A stretch of 34,867 nucleotides of DNA from BMS3Bbin07 sp036244995 (GTDB lineage Bacteria > Nitrospirota > Thermodesulfovibrionia > Thermodesulfovibrionales > JdFR-85): the NCBI GenBank assembly GCA_036244995.1, contig BTTF01000010.1, positions 1 to 34,867 on the forward strand, given 5' to 3'. The notes under the pieces are model-generated. The model was given only the letters and a program-made list of their open reading frames with translations. It had not been told where the DNA came from and did not search any database. The position numbers and the translations under genes are program-made. This document shows positions 7,569-16,043 of the stretch, piece by piece (within the stretch, counting starts at the first letter, position 1; every line of letters starts with the position of its first letter).

Positions 7569-8600
7569 TCATGCAACAGCCTCACTTAATGCCTTAAGAA
7601 AGATGCCGTTGTCTTCGGGTCTCCCCACAGTGACCCTCAGGCAGTCCTTCAGGGAGGCGCCCATATTCCTGACGAGGACCCCTTTTGAGAGGAGTTTCCT
7701 GTATACAGCAGGGGCATTTCTTACCTTGAAGAGTATAAAGTTTGCCTCTGAAGGATAAGGGGTTATCCCTTCCATCCCCTTCAGTCCCTCAAACAGCCGC
7801 TCCCTTTCACTGCATATTATCCGTAAGGTTTTCTCTATCTCTCCGAAGTTTTTTATCGCCTCTGCTGCAACTGCCTGAGAGAGGGTGTTGACATTAAACG
7901 GCAGCCTTACCCTGTTGACGGCCTCGATCAGTTCCTCGCTGCCAAGGAGGAGCCCGACTCTCAGGGCGGCAAACCCGACCTTGCTCAGGGTCCTCATTAT
8001 TGTTACATTTTCATAATCCTTGAGCAGTTTAAGCATTCCCCGCCGGCCTGAAAAGGGCTGGTATGCCTCGTCAATAACAACAATGCCCCTTGATGCATTC
8101 AGGATTTTCAGGATTCTATCAGTGGAAAAGCAGTTGCCGGTAGGGTTGTTCGGGGAACTTAGAAAGACGAGTTTTGGACGATACTTTCTTATGGCCTTGA
8201 TCATCTTTTCAGTATCAAGGTCAAATGAACCGTCAAGCGGGATTGCAATCCTCTCTTCACCGAGGGCCTGTGCAGTAATACCATACATTGAGAACGTAGG
8301 GGTGGGAAAAAGGACGGGGCCTCCGAATGTGGTGATAAGACAGGATATTAGCTCGTCGGAGCCGTTGCCGGGGAGTATCTGGCCGATTCTCAGCCTCCAC
8401 CTCCTTGCCACAGCCTGCCTGAGCTCCATAGCTTCAGGGTCGGGGTATTGATTAGTCTGTATGCCCTTCAGTGGTTCAAGAAAGGAGGCGAAGCCGTAAG
8501 GGCTCTCATTGGCATCGAGCTTTACCCTGCAGGGGATTTCCTTTGCACTGTAAGCCCTTAATGTTTTGATGTTTTTTCGTAGCAGTCTCTGAATCTTCAC
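7569..8600 (-). CDS. hisC: Histidinol-phosphate aminotransferase
   Basis: This 343-residue fold-type I PLP aminotransferase converts imidazole-acetol phosphate to histidinol phosphate in histidine synthesis. Recognisable features are KLDANESPYG near the N terminus, the PLP-phosphate site after PGNGSDEL, SSPNNPTGN (148-156), the cofactor aspartate in VVIDEAY (D177), and the Schiff-base lysine in RTLSKVGFAALRVG (K207). The start codon is GTG at 8600; no Shine-Dalgarno is visible and TGC-TATTAT lies 6 nt upstream. The gene is isolated from other his genes and diverges from smc. Related aminotransferases acting on aromatic amino acids or cobalamin precursors are an alternative, but the overall sequence is HisC-like. 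Confidence 0.9.
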   Translation of the reverse strand: MKIQRLLRKNIKTLRAYSAKEIPCRVKLDANESPYGFASFLEPLKGIQTNQYPDPEAMELRQAVARRWRLRIGQILPGNGSDELISCLITTFGGPVLFPTPTFSMYGITAQALGEERIAIPLDGSFDLDTEKMIKAIRKYRPKLVFLSSPNNPTGNCFSTDRILKILNASRGIVVIDEAYQPFSGRRGMLKLLKDYENVTIMRTLSKVGFAALRVGLLLGSEELIEAVNRVRLPFNVNTLSQAVAAEAIKNFGEIEKTLRIICSERERLFEGLKGMEGITPYPSEANFILFKVRNAPAVYRKLLSKGVLVRNMGASLKDCLRVTVGRPEDNGIFLKALSEAVA

Positions 8601-8606
8601 GTTTAA

Positions 8607-8615
8607 ATAATAGCA
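8607..8615 (-). promoter_or_regulatory. Extended -10 candidate for hisC
   Basis: On the minus strand TGC-TATTAT (plus 8615-8607) is an extended -10-like element. Only 6 nt separate it from the GTG start at 8598-8600, and there is no ribosome-binding site, so a transcript from here would be leaderless. No good -35 is visible. Confidence 0.35.
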
Positions 8616-8729
8616 TTTTCAGTTCTCTTTAATCTCCTCAAAAGATCGGCACACTTCCCTGAAGTGCCCGACTACCCCTCCTGCAGATTATCCTGTCTAT
8701 TGACAATATGGAGACGATATGCCGTCCCC

Positions 8730-8759
8730 TTGCCTGATTTAAAGAATTGAAGGTATAAT
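8730..8759 (+). promoter_or_regulatory. smc promoter, probably producing a leaderless mRNA
   Basis: TTGCCT (8730-8735) and a perfect TATAAT (8754-8759) are spaced by 18 bp. The smc ATG begins at 8768, so transcription should start within about two bases of the start codon. The only purine stretch, GAAGG at 8749-8753, overlaps the spacer and would not be in the mRNA. Confidence 0.6.
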
Positions 8760-8767
8760 CACTGTAA

Positions 8768-11700
8768 ATGAGAGTTGAAAAAATTGAACTGACAGGCTTT
8801 AAGTCTTTTGCAGAAAAGACCATCTTTACCCTCCATCCGGGAATGACCTGTATTGTCGGTCCGAACGGCTGTGGTAAAAGCAACATAGTCGACGCCTTCC
8901 GCTGGGTGCTGGGGGAACAGTCCGCAAAGTCCCTGAGGGGAGAGAAGATGGAAGAGGTGATATTCAACGGCTCCCAGACTAAAAAGCCCCGGGGTATGGC
9001 AGAGGTAACCCTCTTTGTGTCGGGGTTGTATCCGGACGGACAGGACAACGGCAACGGCAGTGAGAGGCTGTTAACGGTCACAAGGCGTCTTTACCGCTCG
9101 GGTGAGAGTGAATACCTTATAAACAAACAAGTGTGCCGTCTGAAGGATATCAGGGAGATGTTCCTTGATACCGGCCTTGAGATGAAGAGCTATTCCGTGC
9201 TGGAGCAGGGCAGGATAGGTGAGATCATTAATGCCAGGCCTGTTGACAGGAGATTCCTGATAGAAGAAGTTGCCGGCGTGATGAAGTATAAGGTAAGGAA
9301 GGCTGAGGCCCAGAACAAGCTGGAATCCTCAAAGCAGAATCTTCAGAGGGTCATCGACATTATCTCGGAGGTAAAACGTCATCTTAATTCCCTTGACCGC
9401 CAGGCAAAAAAGGCCGAGAGATACAAAAGGCTGCTTGATGCCATGAGGGAGATTGAACTCAGGACGTCAAAGAGGGAATACACCGGGATGAATCAGTCCC
9501 TTCAGGATGTGTCCGGGGCGCTGGATGTGCTGAAGACGGAGGAGGTCCGCAAGAGGGCTGTTATGGCTCAACTGGAGTCATCCCTTCAGCAAAAGAGGAT
9601 ACTTATGGTCGAGAAGGAAAAAGAGGTGGATGCAATAAACTCAGACCTTCAGACCGTTGAGAAGACCATTGCAGAGATGGAGAGGACAATAGCCGTAAAC
9701 AGGACGGAGATTGAGCACCTTGGTAACTATATTATCACCCTTCAGGGGCGGATTGAAGAGACAAGAAACCTGCTGGAGGAGAAAAGGCTGCGTGCCGGGG
9801 AAATTTCAGGGAAAGATGCACATATCCAGGCCAGGCTCGACTCCCTGAAGGAGACGTTATCTCAACGCGAGTCAGAACTCTCAGAGGCGGAAGAGGGGAT
9901 ATTTTCGCTCGAAGAGGATATTGACGACAAGAGGAGAGAGCTTTTCAGGTTTACCGATTCCCTGGGCCTGTTAAGGAATGAACTGAACAGGCTTGAGACT
10001 ACACACGAGGCACAGTCAAGGAGGGCCTCAACCTCTGAAAGAGAGGCCGAGGAGACCGGGAGGCGGGTATCGGAGTTAAAAGCGGAGATAGAGCGTGTAG
10101 AGGGGGATATAGGGCATAGGAGTGCAGCGCTTGGTCAATGGAGGGACAGGAGAGATGGATATCTTAAAGAGATTACCGGGCTAAAAGAGGGAGTAGAGGG
10201 ACTGAGGCAGAAGAGGTCGGAACTCCGGGAGGAAGTGGCCTCCCTGAGTTCGCGGATTCAGTCCCTTCAGGAGATGGTTACGGGAAATATCGACAGGGAG
10301 ATGCTTCAGAAGGCCGGTATCAGCCTTATGGCGTCCCTGTCAGAGGTGGTAGAGGTAGAGCCAAGATATGAGAAGGCCGTGGAGGCTGCACTATCAGACA
10401 AGGTAAAGGGGTTTATCGTATCCACAACAGAGGATATAAAAAAATCCGTGGAATTGGTCAATCGTGGCAACCTGCCGAGAACCGCCTTCCTCTCATGGCA
10501 GATGAGTAACAAAAAACAGCAAACAACAAACAGTGAATGGCAGATGAAAAACGGAGAGATTGCTCCGGTTCTCGGTTCGTTTGTCCGCTCCGGGGACAAT
10601 TACACCCCCCTTGTCAAATCCCTGCTGAAGGACTATCTGCTGACAGAGGATATGGATAGCGCCTTTGCACTGCTGAAAGGTGAAGAGGGGATGCCCCTGC
10701 ACGTAAGTGTGGTTACCTTAAACGGGGAGGTGCTTGAGCCCGGAGGTGCAGTGCTCTGCGGCAGTGGTTCCGGCATACTGAAACTCAGGAGGGATCTCCG
10801 GGAGCTTGAGACATCTGTTCAGGAAAAAAGTGGCCTGATTGCCGAGGTTGAGGCATCAATTGCCGGGGCCGATCAGAGAATTGAGGAGTTAAAATCCCTC
10901 CTCAGTGAGGTAGACTCGGAAATCGTATCCCATGAAAAGGAACTCTCCCTGCTTCAGGCATCTGAGCGGAGGTTCGCTGAGGACAGAGAGAGACTGGAGA
11001 AGAAACTCGGGTTTATACGCCTGGACATACAGGAGCTGCATAAGGAACTCAGGTCTGTTGAAGAAGACATTTCAAGAAAAAAAGAGGAGGTCGCTTCCGA
11101 GGAAGAGCACAAGAGGACTATTGAATCAGGGCTCAGCCTCTTGCAGGAGGAACTCTCCGTGAGGCGTTCCGCTATTGATGCAAAGAGGCATCTGCTGACC
11201 GACCTGAAGGTTGAGATAAACGGATATACCGAAAGGCTCAGCTCTATAACCAGGGAGAGGGAAGCCCTTCAGAGGGAAATAGGCGGCCTTCTGAAGAAAG
11301 AGACATCCCTTGAGGAAGAAATACAGAATAACAGCAGGATCGTACAGCAGAAGAGGGATAGCTCCGCAGGGCTTGAAGCGAGACTGAAAGAGGCCGTCTC
11401 AGGCGCCGGGACCCTCAGACAGAGGCTATCTGAAAAGAGAGATGCTATAAGGGATGAGCGTGAGAGCATTATTGCCGACGATGAAGCCCTGAAGAGAGAG
11501 AGGCAGGAGATCGAGAGGCTGGGCAATGAGGTGCATGAGAAGGAGGTTTTAAGGGCAGAGTTGCTTCTGAAAATCTCGAATCTTGTTGACGGTATAAGGG
11601 AGAAATACCAGGTAGACCTTGCCGGTACCGATATCCCGATTTCTGAAGCTGAAGCTGAAGCTGAAGAGGAAGACCATCAGAAGGTCCTGGAGCTGAGGGA

Positions 11701-12307
11701 GAAGATACAGGCAATGGGGCATGTAAACCTTGGTTCCCTGGATGAATACAGGGAACTCAAAGAGAGGCATGAGTTTCTTACCGGTCAGCATGAAGATATA
11801 GTCCGGTCCATTACAGAGCTTCAGGAGGCCATCACACGAATAAACAGGACCACAAGAAAACGTCTGAAGGAGGCATTTGACTTGCTGAACCGGAAATTCG
11901 GGGAGGTTTTTAAACTCCTCTTTGGCGGGGGCAGTGCAGAGCTCAGACTTACTGATGAAGCCGATATCCTCGAGTCGGGCATTAACATAATAGTCCAGCC
12001 GCCGGGGAAGAAACTCCAGAACCTCAACCTCCTTTCAGGCGGGGAGAAGGCCCTGTCGGCCCTGTCGCTCCTCTTTGCCGGGTTTCTTTTAAAACCCACC
12101 CCCCTCTGTATCCTTGACGAGGCGGACGCTCCCCTTGATGAGACCAATACGGAGAGGTTCAAGGCCATGATCAAGGACCTCTCGGTAAATATACAGTTTA
12201 TAGTAATAACCCACAACAGGATAACAATGGAAGCTGCTGATTACCTGTACGGGATCACCATGGAGGAGCCCGGCATCTCAAAAGTTCTGTCAATGGAATT
12301 TGTCTGA
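8768..12307 (+). CDS. smc: Chromosome segregation protein SMC
   Basis: This 1179-residue condensin ATPase organises and segregates the chromosome, usually with ScpA and ScpB (not in the window). The N-terminal head has Walker A GPNGCGKSN (31-39) followed by AFRWVLGEQSAKSLRG. Long coiled-coil arms flank a hinge at about 505-670, and the C-terminal head has the ABC signature LSGGEKALSAL (from 1089) and Walker B CILDEADAPLDE with D1117/E1118. The length is normal. Two local oddities stand out: an A-rich insertion in the hinge (residues about 577-595, WQMSNKKQQTTNSE then WQMKN) flanked by 10-bp direct repeats, and a tandem CTGAAG repeat (11643-11666) coding for EAEAEAEEE near residue 960. The start ATG has a TATAAT 8 nt upstream and no Shine-Dalgarno. 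Confidence 0.97.
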   Translation: MRVEKIELTGFKSFAEKTIFTLHPGMTCIVGPNGCGKSNIVDAFRWVLGEQSAKSLRGEKMEEVIFNGSQTKKPRGMAEVTLFVSGLYPDGQDNGNGSERLLTVTRRLYRSGESEYLINKQVCRLKDIREMFLDTGLEMKSYSVLEQGRIGEIINARPVDRRFLIEEVAGVMKYKVRKAEAQNKLESSKQNLQRVIDIISEVKRHLNSLDRQAKKAERYKRLLDAMREIELRTSKREYTGMNQSLQDVSGALDVLKTEEVRKRAVMAQLESSLQQKRILMVEKEKEVDAINSDLQTVEKTIAEMERTIAVNRTEIEHLGNYIITLQGRIEETRNLLEEKRLRAGEISGKDAHIQARLDSLKETLSQRESELSEAEEGIFSLEEDIDDKRRELFRFTDSLGLLRNELNRLETTHEAQSRRASTSEREAEETGRRVSELKAEIERVEGDIGHRSAALGQWRDRRDGYLKEITGLKEGVEGLRQKRSELREEVASLSSRIQSLQEMVTGNIDREMLQKAGISLMASLSEVVEVEPRYEKAVEAALSDKVKGFIVSTTEDIKKSVELVNRGNLPRTAFLSWQMSNKKQQTTNSEWQMKNGEIAPVLGSFVRSGDNYTPLVKSLLKDYLLTEDMDSAFALLKGEEGMPLHVSVVTLNGEVLEPGGAVLCGSGSGILKLRRDLRELETSVQEKSGLIAEVEASIAGADQRIEELKSLLSEVDSEIVSHEKELSLLQASERRFAEDRERLEKKLGFIRLDIQELHKELRSVEEDISRKKEEVASEEEHKRTIESGLSLLQEELSVRRSAIDAKRHLLTDLKVEINGYTERLSSITREREALQREIGGLLKKETSLEEEIQNNSRIVQQKRDSSAGLEARLKEAVSGAGTLRQRLSEKRDAIRDERESIIADDEALKRERQEIERLGNEVHEKEVLRAELLLKISNLVDGIREKYQVDLAGTDIPISEAEAEAEEEDHQKVLELREKIQAMGHVNLGSLDEYRELKERHEFLTGQHEDIVRSITELQEAITRINRTTRKRLKEAFDLLNRKFGEVFKLLFGGGSAELRLTDEADILESGINIIVQPPGKKLQNLNLLSGGEKALSALSLLFAGFLLKPTPLCILDEADAPLDETNTERFKAMIKDLSVNIQFIVITHNRITMEAADYLYGITMEEPGISKVLSMEFV
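10496..10547 (+). repeat. Direct repeat pair bounding an A-rich insertion in smc
   Basis: TGGCAGATGA occurs at 10496-10505 and again at 10538-10547, exactly 42 bp (14 codons) apart, so the reading frame is kept. The DNA between is very A-rich (many AAC/AAA/CAA triplets), unlike the rest of the gene, and codes for a Lys/Gln/Thr/Asn stretch in the SMC hinge. Confidence 0.6.
11643..11666 (+). repeat. Tandem hexanucleotide repeat (CTGAAG)4 in smc
   Basis: Four exact copies of CTGAAG lie in frame near the end of the second coiled-coil arm and encode Glu-Ala repeats. Change in copy number would alter length without shifting the frame. Confidence 0.8.
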
Positions 12308-12378
12308 AGAGACCCGTAATTATGTGGGTTTTCCTGATATACAGCGAATTGGGTTGACAGGCTAAACAGGATTTTTAT

Positions 12379-12735
12379 ATGGAAAGAAGACAGTTCAAAA
12401 GGTTTAGTGTTCAGGGCAATGTGGAGGGTAATATTATCCTTAAGGCTGATATTGATATAATGGATATCAGCCTTAACGGAATGCTTTTTATGATAACAAA
12501 AAACTTGAATACCAACAGCAGGTGTCGCGTTAATCTGAACATCGGCGATGCCAAGGTAAGCCTTGACGGCAGTGTAATAAGGTCAAACCTGAAAGAGAGC
12601 AGGCAGATACAGAACGATTTCCAGCCTGTATATGAAGTTGCGGTAAAATTTGTCCGGTTGTCGGACAAAAGAAAATCAGAACTCCGGAAAATAATCGACT
12701 ACCTTAAGGAATGCAGCGACTCTACGGACTATTAA
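12379..12735 (+). CDS. PilZ domain protein (c-di-GMP binding)
   Basis: This 118-residue protein is essentially a single PilZ domain, a beta-barrel that binds cyclic di-GMP. Both binding motifs are present: the arginine motif RRQFKR (3-8) at the very N terminus and DISLNG (about 30-35) for the D/NxSxxG motif. With no partner domain, it would act by protein-protein contact. AGGA lies about 9 nt before ATG 12379. It follows smc by 71 bp, and its last 25 bp overlap the oxidoreductase gene. A GGDEF cyclase at 16608 and pilus motor genes from 21850 lie nearby, so pilus control is one possible job, though the partner is unknown. Confidence 0.88.
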   Translation: MERRQFKRFSVQGNVEGNIILKADIDIMDISLNGMLFMITKNLNTNSRCRVNLNIGDAKVSLDGSVIRSNLKESRQIQNDFQPVYEVAVKFVRLSDKRKSELRKIIDYLKECSDSTDY

Positions 12736-14063
12736 AAAGAGATAACGTGAGTACCTCACCGGAGGACCTCATCTGTTATGGCTTTGATGCATCCAGGATT
12801 CAGGTGACGCCGGCGGCTGTTGTATGGCCTGAGGAGACGGAAGATGTCGTAAGGATATCTGAATTCGCCTACGAAAACGAGATTCCCCTTGTTCCCCGGG
12901 GCGCCGGAACCAGTACCACGGGCGGTGCAGTGCCTTGCAGGGGCGGGATTGTCCTCAGTCTCGAGAGGATGGACAGGATACTTGATATAGATACTGACAA
13001 CCTGACGGTACTTGTGGAGCCCGGGGTTATAAACGGGCGGCTCCAGAAGGAGCTCGGCACAAGGGGATATTTTTATCCCCCTGACCCTGCAAGCATGAAC
13101 TTCTGTACTATCGGTGGTAATGTGGCGGAAAACGCAGGCGGGCCAAGGGCAGTAAAGTATGGTGTTACCGGAGACTATGTAATGGCCCTCGAGGCTGTAT
13201 TGCCTGACGGAAGGCTCATTCAGACAGGAGTAAGGACACCCAAGGGTGTTGTTGGTTATGACCTGAAGAGCCTCCTCGTGGGCTCGGAAGGGACACTGTC
13301 AACCATAACCGGGATACGTCTGAAGATACTCCCCGAGCCTCAGAGCATTATCACACTCCTTGTATCTTTTGACGACCTGAGGGCCTCGGGAGATGTGGTC
13401 TCGAGGATCATATCTTCAAAGGTGATTCCAAGAACCCTTGAGTTTATGGACAGGGAGGCCATTCAGGCTGCCGAAGCCTACAATCCCTGCGGCCTGAAGG
13501 ATGCAGAGGCGTTGCTTATTATAGAGCTTGACGGCGATCTCAAAACCGTGCAGAGGGAGTCTCAGAAGGTTGTAGAGGTCTGCACAGCCCATGGAGCCGA
13601 GGTAAGAGTTGCCGAGGATAACGCATCAAGAAATAATCTCTGGGAATGCAGGAGAGCGGTCTCTCCGGCACTTCACAGTATAGCTCCGACCAAGATAAGC
13701 GAGGATATAGTTGTGCCAAGGACAAAGATACCGGATATGCTCATATTCCTGAGAAAGCTCTCGGAAGAAAACGGCATAAAGATAGTGAGCTTTGGTCATG
13801 CAGGTGACGGGAATATCCACGTAAACATAATGGTTGATGAAGAGAACGGGGAGGAATACAGGAAGGGCCTCTCCCTGGTCAAAAAAATATTCTCCGAGAC
13901 CCTGAGGCTTGGCGGTACCATCTCGGGTGAACATGGCGTCGGTCTTACAAAGGCGGAGTATATCGAGATGGAGATAATGCACTCGGAGATGGACCTTATG
14001 CGTGGGATAAAGAAACTCTTTGACCATAAAAACATCCTGAATCCGGGCAAGGTCTTTCCGTAA
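12711..14063 (+). CDS. GlcD-type FAD-linked oxidoreductase (glycolate or D-lactate dehydrogenase family)
   Basis: This 450-residue flavoprotein belongs to the family that includes GlcD and D-lactate dehydrogenases, which oxidise 2-hydroxy acids. The FAD-binding PCMH domain shows VPRGAGTSTTGGAV (61-74) and CTIGGNVAENAGGPRAVKYG (132-151). The C-terminal substrate domain shows GHAGDGNIHVN (362-372), SGEHGVG (405-411) and the closing LNPGKVFP. The ATG at 12711 overlaps the PilZ gene by 25 bp; AAGGA abuts it too closely to be a good Shine-Dalgarno, and an in-frame GTG at 12747 is an alternative. The partner iron-sulphur subunit GlcF is absent, so the physiological electron acceptor is unclear. The gene ends 1 bp from the convergent YihY gene. 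Confidence 0.88.
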   Translation: MQRLYGLLKRDNVSTSPEDLICYGFDASRIQVTPAAVVWPEETEDVVRISEFAYENEIPLVPRGAGTSTTGGAVPCRGGIVLSLERMDRILDIDTDNLTVLVEPGVINGRLQKELGTRGYFYPPDPASMNFCTIGGNVAENAGGPRAVKYGVTGDYVMALEAVLPDGRLIQTGVRTPKGVVGYDLKSLLVGSEGTLSTITGIRLKILPEPQSIITLLVSFDDLRASGDVVSRIISSKVIPRTLEFMDREAIQAAEAYNPCGLKDAEALLIIELDGDLKTVQRESQKVVEVCTAHGAEVRVAEDNASRNNLWECRRAVSPALHSIAPTKISEDIVVPRTKIPDMLIFLRKLSEENGIKIVSFGHAGDGNIHVNIMVDEENGEEYRKGLSLVKKIFSETLRLGGTISGEHGVGLTKAEYIEMEIMHSEMDLMRGIKKLFDHKNILNPGKVFP

Positions 14064-14064
14064 T

Positions 14065-15456
14065 TCATGATTCCTTGCCCACCAACTTTCGGGAAAGAAC
14101 AAGGTCCTTTAGTGTTTCCTCAGCAAGGGCAGCCCCGATAGCGTTATCCACTCTTTTCATCACCCTGTCAACCTCTGATACGGAATGGAACCTCTCCTCA
14201 ATTGAGCAGGTGTCTTCTCCTGCCGTCCTGACGCAACCAAGCAGGTCCTTCAGCTTTATCTTCTCTATATCCCTTGCCGGCAGGTATGCCGGAGGATCAT
14301 CAGCGGTCTCAAGAATAAACCCCTTTTCCCCTAACAACACAAGCATATCCTGTACCGGCTCCACCGGCAGACTCAGGCTGTCAATAAGGGAATTGAGTCT
14401 CCACGGAGAGCTGTTGTTATAGTAGTTATATCCGATAAGGAACATGATCATGAAGGCAAGCTTCTCCTTTAGCCTGTTGCTCAGAATGAGGGCCTCGTTT
14501 CTAACAGTCAAGAACTGGGGATACTGATGATGGAATGATACCTCGGCGCCGACAAGCAGTATAAGCCAGCTCAGGTACAGCCATATCATGAACATTATAA
14601 GTATGGCGAATCCGGAATAAATTGCAGCATATTTTGTTGATGATACAACAAAGGAAGCAAAGACCCATCCTGTGGTCTCCCATAACACACCTGCAAACAG
14701 GCCGCCTACAAGCGCGGATTTGAACCTCACCTTTGTGTTTGGCACAAAGATATATACAAATGTGAAGGCAGCACAGACAAATATATAGGGGATTATCTTG
14801 CCCGCAATATAGACAGCCGTTCCAAAGGGTTCTACGGCCAGCACTTTTTGCATAACGGTTGTGCTCATAATGGAGGCGGTAACGCCGATTGCCGAAAAGA
14901 TAAGAACAGGGCCGATAAGGATTACGCTCATGTAGTCACTGAATCTCCGCACAAAAGTCCTCGGTCTCTTTATCCTCCAGATGTAGTTAAAGGCATCCTC
15001 AATCTTCTGGATAAGAGATATGACGGTATAGACCAACACTGCAAGCCCGATTGAGCCGAGGACTCCAACCTTCATATTCTCGACAAATCCTATAATCTTC
15101 TGTGTTAACTCATTGCCCTTCGGCCCAAGGGGGGCAAGGAAGTTATAGAGGAAGGGCTCCAGCTGATTATGCACGCCGAATGCCTTCAGCACCGAGAAGC
15201 TGACAGCGAGCAGCGGGACAAGAGAGAGGAGTGTCGTGTAAACAAGGCTCATGGCCCTCAGGACAAGCTGTCCCTCTGAAAATTCCAGCACAGCCACATA
15301 GAGCAGCCTGAGCGTCCTGACAAGAAAGACCCTGGGTCTGCTGAGGGATTTAACATCAATTTCCCACAGCTCTTTCTCAAAAAAATCATTCAATCTCTTC
15401 ATATTAACTGCCATTTTTATATTTTTAAGTATTTTATCATAGAATGGAACAGTCAT
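14065..15456 (-). CDS. YihY/BrkB family inner-membrane protein
   Basis: This 463-residue integral membrane protein matches the YihY/BrkB family (once mis-named ribonuclease BN). The family core begins with the LVLRAMSLVYTTLLSLVPLLAVSFS stretch (its first membrane helix) at about residues 65-90 and contains several further hydrophobic segments. Beyond about residue 320 a soluble tail looks like a winged-helix region (residues from SPWRLNSLIDSL to GFILET), as seen in longer family members. The molecular function is unproven; transport or envelope roles are proposed. The start is uncertain: ATG 15456 lacks a Shine-Dalgarno and later Met codons (MAVN, MKRL) are possible. It is divergent from the HIT gene. 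Confidence 0.85.
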   Translation of the reverse strand: MTVPFYDKILKNIKMAVNMKRLNDFFEKELWEIDVKSLSRPRVFLVRTLRLLYVAVLEFSEGQLVLRAMSLVYTTLLSLVPLLAVSFSVLKAFGVHNQLEPFLYNFLAPLGPKGNELTQKIIGFVENMKVGVLGSIGLAVLVYTVISLIQKIEDAFNYIWRIKRPRTFVRRFSDYMSVILIGPVLIFSAIGVTASIMSTTVMQKVLAVEPFGTAVYIAGKIIPYIFVCAAFTFVYIFVPNTKVRFKSALVGGLFAGVLWETTGWVFASFVVSSTKYAAIYSGFAILIMFMIWLYLSWLILLVGAEVSFHHQYPQFLTVRNEALILSNRLKEKLAFMIMFLIGYNYYNNSSPWRLNSLIDSLSLPVEPVQDMLVLLGEKGFILETADDPPAYLPARDIEKIKLKDLLGCVRTAGEDTCSIEERFHSVSEVDRVMKRVDNAIGAALAEETLKDLVLSRKLVGKES

Positions 15457-15500
15457 GTCGGCAAGTTAACACAAAAGTCGGCACAAATGGAACGAATGCC

Positions 15501-15530
15501 TTGCTTAATTTGCCCGAGAATTAATACAAT
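15501..15530 (+). promoter_or_regulatory. Candidate promoter for HIT-NUDIX-GGDEF-fdhD run
   Basis: TTGCTT (15501-15506) is followed after 18 bp by TACAAT (15525-15530), about 80 bp upstream of the HIT start codon. The hexamers and spacing resemble those before smc and groES in this window. Confidence 0.45.
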
Positions 15531-15610
15531 TATATCTTGAGTTTCTATGCCTGTTTAAGTAAGCAGCATTGCATATTGAATTGATTCAAGGATGGTGGAC
15601 AGGAAAATAT

Positions 15611-15952
15611 ATGGACTGTGTCTTTTGCAGTATTGCTGAAAAGAAATTGCCCGCAAAACTTGTCTATGAAGATGAGTTTGCCGTGGCCTTCGAGGATATA
15701 AATCCTCAGGCGCCCGTGCACGTGCTGGTAATCCCAAGGAGGCATATTCCCACAAGCCTTGATCTGAAAGAAGAGGACAACGCCATCGTAGGCCGTCTCT
15801 TTCAGGTAGCAAACACGATAGCCCGGCAGAAAGGAATCGCAGAAAGAGGCTTCAGGATTGTAATGAACTGCAACGCAGAGGCCGGACAGACAGTGTTTCA
15901 CCTGCACATCCATCTCCTCGGTGGAAGGGCCATGCATTGGCCTCCGGGTTAA
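15611..15952 (+). CDS. HIT family nucleotide-binding hydrolase (HinT-like)
   Basis: With ATG at 15611 the protein is 113 residues, normal for HinT-type purine nucleoside phosphoramidases. AGGA at 15601-15604, 6 nt upstream, supports this start; the frame is open for 14 more codons upstream, but these precede the usual MDCVFCSI opening. The signature histidine triad is H97-L-H99-I-H101-L-L, in which the middle histidine is the expected nucleophile. C3 and C6 with H45 are positioned as in zinc-binding HIT proteins. It probably hydrolyses AMP-linked phosphoramidates in the cytosol. A short tandem-repeat region follows the stop. Confidence 0.93.
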   Translation: MDCVFCSIAEKKLPAKLVYEDEFAVAFEDINPQAPVHVLVIPRRHIPTSLDLKEEDNAIVGRLFQVANTIARQKGIAERGFRIVMNCNAEAGQTVFHLHIHLLGGRAMHWPPG

Positions 15953-15970
15953 AATATACTGATGTTTCAC

Positions 15971-16011
15971 CGCAGAGCACGCAAAGAGCGCAGAGAGAAC
16001 AAATAACAAAT
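15971..16011. repeat. Short tandem repeats between HIT and NUDIX genes
   Basis: Three 9-bp units begin at 15971, 15980 and 15989 (CGCAGAGCA, CGCAAAGAG, CGCAGAGAG). They are followed directly by two copies of AACAAAT (15998-16011) and an A-run. Such CGCAGAG-type units are familiar as dispersed intergenic repeats in diverse bacterial genomes. They fill about half of the 91-bp gap between the genes. Confidence 0.65.
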
Positions 16012-16043
16012 AAAAAAAGCTGCCTGATGAACAACTGAATGAT

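Noticed and set aside
12308..12334. Terminator after smc
   Set aside because: The ACCC/GGGT stem has only 4 bp; too weak to call.
12354..12359. TTGACA upstream of the PilZ gene as a -35 box
   Set aside because: The matching -10 would fall on the start codon and is poor.
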